From: Chalciporus piperatus
Taxonomy: Eukaryota; Basidiomycota; Agaricomycetes; Boletales; Boletaceae
Length of the DNA: 24,472 bases
Direction: 5' to 3'
Assembly: GCA_038093975.1 (NCBI GenBank)
Contig: JBBPTG010000324.1
Span: 1 to 24,472, forward strand
Positions 1 to 9,754 of the stretch are shown here, piece after piece. The translations under genes and the position numbers were made by a program. How positions within the stretch are numbered: position 1 is the first letter of the stretch; the number at the start of each line of letters is the position of its first letter. The notes beneath the pieces are model-generated. The model was not told where the DNA came from. It was given only the letters and a program-made list of their open reading frames with translations, and ran no database searches.

Positions 1-1199
1 GAAGCTGAGTGTGGAAGGTCAAACTCGGATCAACCACTCCCAGTGGCAGTGATTGACCATCGCGATTACGGTGACCGCGGCAAAACTGATTTCGAGACAG
101 GAATGATAATCGAGAATAATCCCCAATGACAAGAGCCACGCAACTTGCCACCAGTTGGCAGAGGGGTCACTGTCTCTCCGATGGGAGCATATTATATCTT
201 GGGTTCTCCGCTAGTCCAGGACTATAATCCGCTCCGAACATAATTGACCCTCTTCTAGTTTACCTTCATGTGCACCGTGACGGGCAGAGTTTTCAACGTG
301 TTTTACGCCAAGAAATTTCAGGCGTTTTTCGCACTTCTGTCCACTGCGTTTGCGAGCAAAGTACTCACGAGGACCACGTCCAGCACATCTATCTGGACGT
401 CAAGTTTGATAGGTAAGGCATATATCTGAAAAATTCAGTCGTTGTTTGACCACTTCTTCAGACCTCAGGGTTTGAGGTATGTTTGATTGCTTTACTCATC
501 ATCGATCGATGAGATGATTCAACTCGACACGATTCTATTCTGTACACTGACTGTGTCGAACAGCGGGCTCGAAAGCGCCCAAACATTCGTGGGCCTTACT
601 TCTTCTACACCATCAAGCTTGATTGACAGTCGGTCATGTGAATGTGCCTCTTGCACAATATATCTTCCGGAGTGAGTCAATGCTGCAACTCGGCCTTTCT
701 GTGACCTCACCTGCTAGCTTGACATGTCCCTAGTCGTAAGTCATGTGTCTTCTTCCCCCCAATCCTCTCCTGAGGGGACCTCTCAGGTACTTGGTGCCTT
801 TCATAGTCCAAATGTAAGCCTGCCGTATCTTATGCGAACACCAACTTCTCACGAGGTGATAGTTTCTATGCTCACAGAGGTTGGATAAGTGCGTACATTC
901 AACTTCCCTGTATTGACCTTTACTCCAAGTCAGTAATGGAAATTGGTATATCTGATAGTGGTACGATGTACAGATACACTCGCGGAAGTAATAGCTGATT
1001 GAAAAAGTGAAGGTGAGCAGTCCTGGGAATAAATACGATTTCCTTCTGGCAGCTGTCAAGTAACTCCCGATAACAGATTCTTGGATTCATTCCATGCAGT
1101 AGGTACAGCTCAGTTGTGCGTACCTGTATAACGTATATTCAAGCTCCCACTCATCACTCCATGAGCAGGATCCGCGCTCCCGGACCGAAAAATGCAATC
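1..1199. other. Stretch with no gene that can be assembled
   Basis: I see no convincing gene here. A frame around 255-410 is open and ends at a plausible splice donor (GATAG/GTAAGG near 410), but it has no start codon and no recognisable motif. The other open frames in 480-1190 are short, compete with equally long frames on the opposite strand and often lack ATG. This could be the decayed 5' part of the membrane-protein fragment described at 1200-1680, or plain intergenic DNA. Confidence 0.4.
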
Positions 1200-1680
1200 T
1201 CTTCGTCGACCAAGTACGGTACCCATTATTCACACCCTCCCCCGCATGACTCACAGGAGCGCTCAATTCTATCCATCGGCCGCGATAGCGGTTGCTATTT
1301 GTGACACGATCGTCACAGCTTCTATAGGGTACTATCAAGAAGAGGCCATCCGGTACAGTCGTCCAAGCTTTTGTCGCCCGGGAATCTCATTGGGTCGTTC
1401 TGCCCATTAAGGGGAAATCTGACATCATCTCACAGTTGACCGCCGTGTTTATGCAAATGGGATTCTTGACGTTGTAAGTTGTGCAAGATCGTTCGTGATG
1501 GAGTCTCCGGTCTTGCTTGCCAGTATCGATGCTCTAGCCATCGTGATATGAGTAAGTCGATGATCTGCATCTCGATATCGAACGGGGTCACTGATTTGGA
1601 TTTAGTGTTATGTGCCAACGCCGGATCAATTAATAGGCGATTTCGTGAAAGCTGGCCCTACCTTCGTACTTACTGAATGT
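1200..1680 (+). pseudogene. Possible decayed fragment of a basidiomycete 7-TM-like membrane protein (DUF6534 type)
   Basis: A hydrophobic frame around 1255-1335 reads SAAIAVAICDTIVTASIGYY, which resembles the penultimate helix region of the large DUF6534 family of basidiomycete membrane proteins. Further hydrophobic pieces follow: VFMQMGFLT near 1446-1475, then LLASIDALAIVI near 1508-1550, ending in a TGA. They sit in different frames and can only be joined by assuming short introns, and the last piece still meets an in-frame stop. The order fits the family, but no start, no complete exon chain and no C-terminal motif is visible. I infer a degraded copy; a chance run of hydrophobic codons cannot be excluded. 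Confidence 0.22.
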
Positions 1681-2294
1681 GAGCGCCTTCACCTCTGTGT
1701 GTCTGCTAAGTTGATAGTGATCGCGTCTTTGTCCAAACGTGCAGGTGACGATGGACCACGTGTTCTTTATAGGTGAGGGGCTACCGTCACTTGCGCCAAG
1801 GGAACGTTGGGTTCCTACTATGTTCCAGAAGGGCCAGTTTGAACTTTAGGTGATGGATGTATGCGTCACGAAAGGCGCATACACGGCCCTGGTTACGGTC
1901 ATTTACGGAAGTCCGTGTGCTCATTCGAGAGTAGAGTTAGATTTCCAGCCCTAATGTGTACGGATGACGACGTGCCCTACGTTTGTGGTGCCGCTCCCGA
2001 ACCAGGCCTTCAGGTTCGAAAAGGGGGTATATCTTTTTGCAAAGATGTACGCTCACTTTCGAACGAGACCGCCCCGTATCGGTGTTCCGTCTCTCTGTCA
2101 ACAGACGTACCCGACTCGACCGCCGCTAAGTTCCAGCACAGCATCGGGAACAAACGTCAATAAGATAAGCACCGCTTACATAATCACCCTCCATATGATG
2201 CCACTCGGGTTCACTACTTAGCTTCCTAGGCCTCTTATCTCTCACTTTCTCGTACACACGCTCACTTTTTCATCCGCCCCCCTCTCCGCCAACC
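1681..2294. other. Intergenic DNA and promoter of the downstream PPOX-like gene
   Basis: Open frames at 1861-2163 and 1964-2221 show no family motif and overlap each other in different frames. The last 60 bases before 2295 are pyrimidine-rich, as is common upstream of fungal start codons, and end in a good start context (CCAACCATGGC). I see nothing else. Confidence 0.4.
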
Positions 2295-3264
2295 ATGGCG
2301 ATCTTCTACGACGAAATACCAGACAAACATCTCGAATGGATCGCTAGACAAAAGATGTTCTGGGTCGCGACGGCCGCACTCAATGGGCACGTCAATCTCT
2401 CACCAAAGGGATGTATCGAAAGCTTTCATATCGTGAACAAAAACCGTGTTTGGTATGAAGACATGACTGGTAGTGGTGAGTACTTCCCGGTTTGTTCCCT
2501 CTGAACGTTCTCATTTCTTGTCAGGTATTGAAACTGTCGCGCATATGCGTGAGCCCGGAAATGCGAGGATCACGATCTTGTTCCATGCTTTCGAGGGTGC
2601 ACCTCGAATCCTGCGAATGTGGGGAACGGGTACGTCTATTGCCGTTATATAAACATTCTCATTCACCAACCGTTCTTGGGGACTCGTCCCGACGCAGGCT
2701 CCGTGCTCGAGTTCGGTACGCCCGAGTACGATGCCCTCATCCCGCCCGAGAGCCGCAAAGCAGGCTCACGAGCGGCGATTGTCATCGACATCCACAAGGT
2801 CGCCACGGTGAGTTCAGTCCCATTAAGATCTGTTAGCGTCTCTTGACCAAACCTTGTCTGTGGCTCCGTACGCACAGTCCTGTGGCTTCGGCATCCCACA
2901 ATACAAATACCTCGGCCAACGCTCCCAACTCGAACGCTGGTGTGATAACCTCGAGCGTACCGAGGCCACAGTTTTACCTTCAGAGAAGGCACCGAGCGGC
3001 ATCAAAGCATGGTGGACCGCAGAGAACACGACCAGCTTCGATGGTCTTCCCGGGCTCGCGCTCGCGCACGACGTCCCCATCGCGGTCAAGAATTCATATG
3101 ACCGTGACGCATCCCGACCACCAATAGAGACAGACGCTCCTGCGGGTCCGACACCATCGCCGGCCCGAGGATCGCTCTTCGACGGAAAGCTCGTGGCCGC
3201 GTTCTCCTTGGGTATCGCGGTCACGTTGGCGGCCGTGAGAGTCGTTAATCTGCGAGCGCATTGA
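2295..3264 (+). CDS. PPOX-fold (pyridoxamine 5'-phosphate oxidase-like) protein with C-terminal membrane anchor
   Basis: Four exons (2295-2475, 2525-2629, 2698-2807, 2878-3264) joined by GT-AG introns of 49, 68 and 70 nt give an uninterrupted 260-residue protein. The N-terminus (MAIFYDEIPDKHLEWIARQK, then FWVATAALNGHVNLSPKG) is typical of fungal members of the pyridoxamine-phosphate-oxidase-like FMN-binding split-barrel superfamily, and the next exons carry RITILFHAFEGAPRILRMWG and GSRAAIVIDIHKVATSCGFGIP, also as in that family. Such proteins usually bind FMN or a related flavin and reduce or oxidise small molecules; the actual substrate cannot be read from sequence. The last roughly 25 residues include a hydrophobic stretch (LVAAFSLGIAVTLAAVRV), suggesting a C-terminal tail anchor. 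The ATG lies in a strong context. The gene looks intact and stands alone, with no obvious partner. Confidence 0.88.
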
Positions 3265-5180
3265 TACCCGGTAAGTAGTGGCTGTAGAGCTGCGGTCCCG
3301 GTCTGGGAGCTAATAATCTAAAAAAAACGACTCTGAGAAAGGTCTTGGACGTGTGAGGAATCCGGTCTGCACGAAGTATCGGTAAGCTTGAGTTGATGGG
3401 GCCGTAGCTACACCTCCATGGGTAAAGGTTCGGCGGCCAGGTTTTGTGGCAGTGTACATCGCCAGGCTGATTTTCCGTGAGAGTGAGCGATCCACGGTTC
3501 AAGATTTCGCAGGTTTCGGACGGCATGGGAGCGATGATGCAGTCCAACGAACCAAAGTGCTCCTCGTGAACCATCCTCATGTCTAAAACGCAATGCCTCG
3601 AAGCTTGAAAAGCACCCAACCCTCTTTATTCTCGTTTCTCTTTTGAGGGACACCGATTACGTATATTATGCATTTTTTGTGCCGATGTGAAGAGGCGGCC
3701 GAAAGGCAGAGTTGACGTTAGGCTCGTCAACTTGATACCGGTGTTCCTGAAACATTGTGCGGTCTTTTTTCACGAGGCACCCCGGTGCCAAAGCGGATCC
3801 ATGGAATGAAAACCCTCGAATGAGTCCTGGGCACTCCAAGGCACCCTTAGGCACGAGGGGATCATTTGCAAGTGGAAAGCGCCACACACCACGAATTTCA
3901 AGTCAAGACGGCTCCATTAGACAGGAACCTGACGGTCGTTCGTACTCGGTGGTGGTCGGTGGTGTTGGCGGTGGAAATTGACAATGTCATATCCTGTTCC
4001 TGTCCTGTGAGAGATTTCAAAGAGAACTGGACGCACCGATTTCTAGAAGGCCAAGTACGAAGCGTGGAGCTTGAGCCGCGTTGGGAGCTAGATGGGCGCT
4101 CACCGGTAACCGGTGACCGTTGGAAAAAAAAACTGTGTCGATGACGACGGCGTGCGTGGGTGTGCGCTCTCTTTTGGATGACTTCTTGTTGCACACACAT
4201 GGGTATGGACAAAAAGTTGAGATTTTGAACTGTGAGATATCTGATAAATGCACGAGGGTAAAGAAGGTCAGAATTTTAATTCTTAGTTAATCATGTGGCG
4301 TAATTTCCCGGGAAGGGAAAAAGGCAAACGAGCATTTTGGAGGTACTTGTGTGCCTATAGCTAACGAGGGACGAATGCGCAGGGTGTTTGGCATTGGGAT
4401 GATGCCGATGACTTGATGAAGGGAAAATATCGAATATCGATATCTAGGTTCGGGTGAGAGTAAGAGAAGGAAGCCAAGGAGGAGGACGAGGAAATCTCGG
4501 AGGAACAGAATTCAGAAAAAAAGGTGGGACGTCGGACGTTGAGTGGATTGGGAATGTTTAGAATCAGGAACCTGGGAAGATAAGTAACCAGAGTCGAAAA
4601 AAATTGGGGCAAGAACTGTGAAGAAGAAGTGGGGTTCGAGGGCGTGTAGACGGAATGTCCGAGTCGATGGGAGTGGGCCCTTGTATGACCGACGGATGAA
4701 TCATGAGTGCATGATTCCATGAGGTCGGTCATATGCACTGCGGGGACTGTTGATAGCGATACGGATTTGCCCAGTGTGGCTACCAGCGTCTACCCTCGTC
4801 CATCGTGTCCATAGGATGATGGCATCGAACTTGCCACTCCATGTGGTTGAAGCTTCGTGGTACATAATGATAATAATGATATGAAATGGTTACGATCGGC
4901 GAGATCTATATCTACATCATCATTGGCCCATGACATTGCCAGGGGACGGCATCATTCATTGGTGTGCCTGACATTGCGCAGCAAATGGCAGTGGCGAAGC
5001 ATTGCGGAGGAGAGAAAAAGTAGTTTATTTTTGTTTTTATATCACTTGGCAAGCGATAAGCTGTGCACGGGCGAGTGGAAAACGCAAATCTACGACGGCC
5101 ATTCGATCGTGCTTCGCACACGTCAACGGAAGGCGACTGCATCAGCCGTAGTTCGTACTTGGGCGGGAGAAAGAAGAGAG
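3265..5180. other. About 1.9 kb without a supportable gene
   Basis: Several reverse-strand frames are open (3245-3619, 3898-4212, 4361-4738) but they start with non-ATG codons or are low-complexity Ser/Pro/Phe readings of a purine-rich plus strand, and none carries a family motif. An imperfect palindrome (CACCGGTAACCGGTG) lies at about 4100-4114. Purine-rich tracts run through 4440-4640 and 5150-5210. I see no tRNA or transposon end. Confidence 0.45.
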
Positions 5181-5672
5181 AGAAGAAGGGTCTCGGTCGA
5201 GAGTGAGAAGCGGGGAACTAGTTGAGGAGATCAGACTTGCGATCGACAGAACCCGTGTGCCTTTCTCGGGCACTTCATGCGCGCGGCCCGATGATCGGTC
5301 TCCGGGGGTCTCCTGTTCCTTCCGAATAACCCGCCCAACTGCCATCCCAGTAAGTACCGGTTACCCTCACGGTCAACCAACCAACCTGCCTGCGACTGGG
5401 TCATGTCAGGATAATGAGGCATTTTACTTTATTGAGTGCGACGTAGACTTTTTTCTCAAAATGAAACCAATGTGGGTTACATATCCAGATTTATATAGAA
5501 AGCTGGGTGCTAACGCGTGTCAGGCACCTTCCAGGAACGACAACGTGACATGAGAAATCAGGCATCATCTTGGGCTTTGGACCTGGTTGACTCCATGCAT
5601 AAAAAGCGCCCTTTCTCGTTACGAACTATCCCCTTACCGCAATCCCCCTACACGACTTCAACGACCTAAGCG
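5180..5672 (+). promoter_or_regulatory. Upstream region of the KEP1 peptide gene, shared with the KEP2 copy
   Basis: A TATA-like element CATAAAAA lies at 5598-5605, about 68 nt before the KEP1 start codon, followed by a pyrimidine-rich leader. The same arrangement (TGCATAAAAGC, then TTCTCG, then a C-rich leader) precedes KEP2 at the inverted locus. Patchy similarity continues further upstream: GAGAAATCAGG near 5552 recurs near 19020, and CCTGTTCCTTCC near 5312 recurs near 19210 in inverse orientation. Conservation of the promoter together with the coding region supports both copies being real genes of common origin. Confidence 0.5.
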
Positions 5673-5979
5673 ATGCAGCTCTCCCGTCTATTCTTTGTCG
5701 TGGCCGCTGCAGCTGCAGCGCTCGCCATCCCTGTTGTAAGTGGCCTTTTCTACCTCGGTTCATTGATCTCGCACGTGGTGGAATGAGACTGATTTGGTAT
5801 GACGACTTTTGCTATAGGCACCCGCAGTACAACGGATTGCAGTTGAGCAACGCTGGACTGGTGGAGGCGGAGGTGTACGTTGTTCTTTTCTTTCTGTTGC
5901 TCTCGATGTGCTCATCCTATGATCTTAGACTCCTGACTGGAAGCGAGGCTCCGGCGGAATTAACGCTCCCTCGTGGTAA
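5673..5979 (+). CDS. KEP1: small secreted KEX2-processed peptide precursor
   Basis: Three exons (5673-5735, 5818-5874, 5929-5979) joined by phase-0 GT-AG introns of 82 and 54 nt encode 56 residues. Residues 1-19 are a signal peptide (MQLSRLFFVV followed by six Ala, then LAIPV). A Gly-rich segment WTGGGGG (residues 34-40) leads to TPDW, a dibasic Lys45-Arg46 site and a C-terminal decapeptide GSGGINAPSW. The two blocks flanking the KR site resemble each other, [ST]GG..[TA]P[DS]W, as if derived from one repeat. KEX2-type Golgi proteases cut after KR, so the likely role is to release a secreted Trp-ending peptide. There is no CaaX end, so it is not a classical basidiomycete lipopeptide pheromone. 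The donor GTACGT at 5875 was chosen because it keeps phase 0. The paralogue KEP2, with the same exon 1 length and intron phases, strongly supports the model. Function is unknown. Confidence 0.72.
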
Positions 5980-6429
5980 ATCCCGTTAAACGGGACTCCT
6001 TGTAAACATCATATCTATTATATATCTCCCTTATCGTGAGTCTTATCATCCTTCTATTCTTGTTTTACCCTGACCGAATCATCCGCGATTCAGATTTGTT
6101 TCCATCGGCCGGACGTGAAGTCAAGTGACTCACTCCGACCTCGGAATCACATGTCTGCTATCCCTTGTCTTGACTACTCGTCATGGATGCGGAAATTTTT
6201 GTGTTGATTTGTCCTTTAAAAAGCGGAAACTATCTATCGAGGAAGGAAAAACCAATGACTAATGCAGGTCGGCAGTTCATTGGGGTGTCGTTCCTCACAA
6301 AAGGCTGAACGGACTATGTTTCAATGCGGCGTACGTTATATTCGTTTTTACTTTTCAGAGTATTATGTGTCACAGATGGAGGGGGTGTTCAACATATGGG
6401 TTGTATGACTTTTTTCCGAGAAGTATCCA
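5980..6429. repeat. 3' flank of KEP1, inverted copy at about 18190-18444
   Basis: There is no gene here. The sequence is similar in inverse orientation to the DNA downstream of KEP2. Examples are the run AACTATCTATCGAGGAAGG near 6229-6247 (inverse near 18235-18255), CATGGATGCGGAAATTT near 6182, and ACGGGACTCCTTGTAAAC near 5991. The KEP2-side copy is shorter because of internal deletions. Confidence 0.6.
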
Positions 6430-6735
6430 TTAGAATTGGGTTGTAACCTTTCCGTTCTCTCTCTTTTGAAATGCATCATTGAGTCGCGATGCGGTCGTTG
6501 ATGTCATTTGATACAACCATTCTGCTATATCTGAGTGAGGGGAAATAAGAGGGCGATCGTCAAGGGAGAGCGATGTTCCGTTGTCAATGTCATACGGGTT
6601 CATGATAGATTGGGGGATATGAATACATACTCCTTGGCAGCCCGTGTCCTCCCGTGTCTCGGAGACTTCAATTGTGATGGTCGACTTTTGGCAGATTTCC
6701 CTTGTATTCGACCGACGGGTGTCATGCGCTGTCAT
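6430..6735 (-). CDS. Hypothetical 101-residue protein (uncertain)
   Basis: A reverse-strand ATG frame of 101 codons starts MTAHDTRRSNTREICQKS and ends QKRENGKVTTQF. Composition is balanced and hydrophilic, with no signal peptide, membrane segment or motif I recognise. Part of it (the DDRPLISPHSDIAEW region and the C-terminal part) has an inverted copy at about 18107-18190 where the frame is broken, so the sequence belongs to the duplicated block around KEP1. It lies tail-to-tail with KEP1. It may be a real small gene, the 3' exon of something larger, or a chance frame. Confidence 0.27.
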   Translation of the reverse strand: MTAHDTRRSNTREICQKSTITIEVSETREDTGCQGVCIHIPQSIMNPYDIDNGTSLSLDDRPLISPHSDIAEWLYQMTSTTASRLNDAFQKRENGKVTTQF

Positions 6736-7315
6736 GATATGTATGAAGATTGTACAAGTGGTCTAAGATAATCCCCTGGCTTCCCCTGGTTGCGTACGTA
6801 TGGAGCAGATCAGCGGGACACTCTGGACATACCTTATTAGACCTTATTGCACGCGAAACCGGAACGGGGCGCGCTGTCATTCAGAGGATCAGAGCAGACT
6901 CCGTGGGTCCATAGCAGTGCCCTGTCAATCTGCCTTGACTTCTTTCTGTTCGACGTTTGTCCGGCGGACGACGATGCATCAGAAGTCCCGACTCTCTGAA
7001 CGAGTCTTTGCTGCACCTTGCCATTCGTCGTTGGAGACGATGATCCAGATTGGATTTTGCCAGATAAGCATCTGCAGCTTGAGACAATGACGATAACATA
7101 TAACGTTATATACCGCATACATCATGGTTAGGAGCTTTCCGAGGCAGTAAATGAAGGCTTTTCGTCAGCGTTCTTTCTTCCCTTGGTCCAACGTGTACTT
7201 TTGTCAACCGACGTTCCAGCCTTGGTATCCTTGACGGCGAACTTGGTGCCATCGGCGGGGGTGGAGATGACTTGTCCTCGGGCGAAAGGCCACGCTGCAG
7301 CGGCATGCCTCATGT
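6736..7315. other. No supportable gene
   Basis: Reverse-strand frames at 6837-7118, 7106-7306 and 7128-7328 overlap one another and cannot be combined into a consistent model. The one at 7128-7328 (ending KPSFTASESS) reads most like protein and is preceded on the minus strand by a possible splice acceptor (CGCCTAG), so a reverse-strand 3' exon is conceivable, but I find no partner exon. Confidence 0.35.
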
Positions 7316-8002
7316 ATGCAACGACCATGCCCTAGGCGAGGACCCGACAGCAACAAAGGCGCCTTGCATTACCCACAAGAAAACGTTCATCTTATGGAGG
7401 ACCAACTCATCCCAATGTCCAACTTGAAACACCCCCTCCCTCTCATCCCTCTCTTCTCCGCCGCGCACACTGCTCGATGGGAGACCGCCGCGTCGAGACA
7501 CCCGGGCCTCGGAATGACACGCGGCTACCCCTCCGCCCCGTTGACGTTCACCGACAGGTCTAGATTCGATGCGCTGGAAGTTTCGACGGCGAGAAAGGCT
7601 GGGCAGTGGGCCCCGTTAGTAGAGTCAGCTTTCGAGTCAGAGCACCCCGACGCGATGGTCTCGGCTGGCGGGCATCATCAGATTCACGATGTGAGAGACG
7701 ATGCAGGCGAGCCATCGGAACCCGCGAAGTCCGACGGGTCAGTAGAACAGAACACGGTGCTACCACTGGCCGAGTCCGTCGGTAACTCGAAGACCGTTCC
7801 ATCGAATCAGACAAACTCCCGCACAAGGTCAAGGAACGCCGACAGCACATCCAATATTGGGAGTCGACGGAAGAAATCGAGTGGGACCGATGGTGAGAAG
7901 ATTTTACTACATTTGGGAAATCGTCCCATTGACAACAACTGGCTCTTTCTCACTCACAACGCTCACATTGCGTTCCTATCTTTGGACCAAATTCGAGAGT
8001 AG
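7316..8002 (+). CDS. Hypothetical protein, possible single-exon ORF (uncertain)
   Basis: A 228-codon ATG frame, one of the longest unspliced frames in the left half. A second in-frame ATG is at 7394. It encodes a hydrophilic, Ser-, Asp- and Arg-rich protein with a segment rich in charged residues near the end (RTRSRNADSTSNIGSRRKKS), which resembles a nuclear localisation stretch. No known domain is recognisable. The frame ends two bases before the start codon of the membrane protein gene, too close for separate promoters unless the real 3' end is earlier; a donor-like GGTGAG lies near 7892. A competing reverse-strand frame covers 7560-7850. It could be a real orphan gene or a non-coding leader region of the next gene. 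Confidence 0.33.
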   Translation: MQRPCPRRGPDSNKGALHYPQENVHLMEDQLIPMSNLKHPLPLIPLFSAAHTARWETAASRHPGLGMTRGYPSAPLTFTDRSRFDALEVSTARKAGQWAPLVESAFESEHPDAMVSAGGHHQIHDVRDDAGEPSEPAKSDGSVEQNTVLPLAESVGNSKTVPSNQTNSRTRSRNADSTSNIGSRRKKSSGTDGEKILLHLGNRPIDNNWLFLTHNAHIAFLSLDQIRE

Positions 8003-8004
8003 CT

Positions 8005-8847
8005 ATGACCGTCAGGACTTATACCTGGGTAACCCTCTGGTTCCTGCTTACTGCCCCAGTCATCTTTTGGGATGCATCTTACTGCTTCATGAGGTATGTC
8101 ATCCTTGCCGTCCTACTTCCGCCCAGCGCCTCTCGATTTCCTATTCTCACACAACGTTCAGACCACGTTCGATGGTCGGAGGCGACCTTCACTGGATTTG
8201 GGAACCTTATGGATTATATCAAGAGATAGACTATGTGAGTGATTCCTTCGAGACCTTCTCTCAGTATGATCTCGCGATTGTATCGGTGTTGATGGGTTTG
8301 TGCTCTGTGTAGGTTTATGGTATCAAGGCTCTCGAGGAAAACAATGGCTTCACGAACGCCCAATGTGAGTTGTCCATGCTACACTCGCGTTGACCATGTA
8401 ACTGACCTCTACTTCTTTTCCCCCGTCGCATTTTCTAGCCCTGCTTAACCTGGTCGAAACGGCCATGAACCTCGCCTACGTCTTCCTCGCACACGTCCCC
8501 AACTGGCCAGGCGCACCCGTCATCGGGTTCGCAGCAGCCACTATGACGCTCTCCAAGACGGTCCTCTACTGGGCGAACGAGTACTACTGTGGTGGATGCT
8601 CGGTCGGGCACAATTCGTGGCCTAATTTGGTGCTTTACTGGATCATACCCAACGGGTGTGTATTCCTCTTTCTTTTTTTGGTCTGGGCGTTTGGAGTGGC
8701 GTTGACTAATTAATGGTGTGTTTGCGGGGTAGAATTTGGCTCGTGTTCCCGAGCTTGATCGTGTGGCGCCTTGGGAAGGATCTCACGAATTCCCTTTCTG
8801 TCGCCTCGAAGAGCTCGACCAAGGTTGCGTCCGGCAAGACGGAGTGA
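8005..8847 (+). CDS. Conserved fungal multi-pass membrane protein (EXPERA-like size and topology)
   Basis: Five exons (8005-8093, 8162-8234, 8313-8364, 8439-8655, 8733-8847) with consistent phases and introns of 68-78 nt encode 181 residues. The protein opens with a hydrophobic segment (WVTLWFLLTAPVIFWDASY), then RPRSMVGGDLHWIW, YGIKALEENNGFTNAQSLLN, two further hydrophobic stretches (AMNLAYVFLAHV, GFAAATMTLSKTVLYWANEY), a Cys-rich YYCGGCSVGHNSW and a last helix PNGIWLVFPSLIVWRLGKDL. I recognise this as a fungal family of about 180-200 residues, often left as hypothetical or compared with EXPERA/emopamil-binding proteins; no enzymatic function is established to my knowledge. Four to five membrane spans are predicted by eye. 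The gene is intact here, and a truncated relic of it lies at 20485-21090. Confidence 0.85.
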
Positions 8848-9754
8848 ACTCATGAGCTTGGAATCCGGGAGCATGAATAATTGCTCGATGAAATGCTGGA
8901 TATTGTGACGACGGAGATGGGTTCGTCGTCCAAGTCCAGACATACCATGGAGATTATGGAACTTTGTGATCGTAGGTCGTGGACAGAGCAGAAGAACTCG
9001 GGACTAGGCAAGATATCTCGCTATCTATTTAAATTTCCTTGTGATCTGGGACATGTTCCTACCAAATGCTCATTGTATTTTACCCAAAAAAACCCTTGAA
9101 CTCACATCTTGATGTGCAGTAGTAGTGGTCATGACGTTGCCCACATTGTTGGAACCTTCACAATCGGCCGCCGTCCTCCGATAGCTCTCAATGCCCCTGT
9201 GGTAGTGGCATCTGGCAACAAATCGTAGGATCCTGCATACGAGGAACCTCTTGGATCTGCACCAATCAACATACATGTTGAATGATACCAAAATATTCCC
9301 TATTTGCGCCCCCCTTGAGCAATCAAAGCACTTCGAAATTCGAACCCAACCGATGCTCGCTTAGCCATTTAGTCCTTTCCCTTCAGATTGTCCTGGGTGC
9401 ATTAATATCCCATGATTTCAAACCACGAGAAAATTGGAGAACATGCTAAGATAGCTGATTGATATCTATTTTTAATTTTATCTCGGATGTGTTACTTGGC
9501 CTCCCTCATAATGCTCAAGTTTCTTCGGTTTTGGTGCGGAAAGTTTAATATCATCGAATGCATTGTAATTTTCTCTTCCTTTGGCCGAAGTCTCAAGAAC
9601 CTAACAAGGGGTTACGGACGCAACTACCATGTGTGAGGGTCGATTCAGCGCTCGCATTGACAAGGCATAATACTTGAGTATCCGATTCTCCAACTTGAAC
9701 TTACCATCGTCCCCGCGCAAGAAGCTCCCTCGAATCCGCCTCCAGTCATTCAAG
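8848..9754. other. 3' flank of the membrane gene and upstream region of the small secreted ORF
   Basis: No gene is visible. Bases 8915-9290 are repeated in degraded form at about 20795-21090, so the duplicated unit included the 3' flank of the membrane gene. An A-rich run with ACCCAAAAAAACCC is at about 9083-9096. The stretch 9300-9754 is AT-richer and shows nothing further. Confidence 0.5.

Noticed and set aside
1861..2221. Two overlapping plus-strand frames of 85-100 codons
   Set aside because: They overlap in different frames, show no motif and precede the promoter of the PPOX gene.
3245..3619. 124-codon reverse-strand frame downstream of the PPOX gene
   Set aside because: Starts at a TTG, has no recognisable feature and overlaps other frames of similar length.
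4361..4738. 125-codon reverse-strand frame rich in Ser, Pro and Phe
   Set aside because: A by-product of a purine-rich plus strand. No motif, and no downstream exon can be joined.
5673..5979. Lipopeptide mating pheromone precursor
   Set aside because: The product ends in APSW, not a Cys-aliphatic-aliphatic-X motif, and has a secretory signal peptide, which classical basidiomycete pheromones lack.
9330..9385. TTCGAA-containing stretch resembling a tRNA T-arm
   Set aside because: No acceptor stem, anticodon arm or D-arm could be paired around it on either strand.
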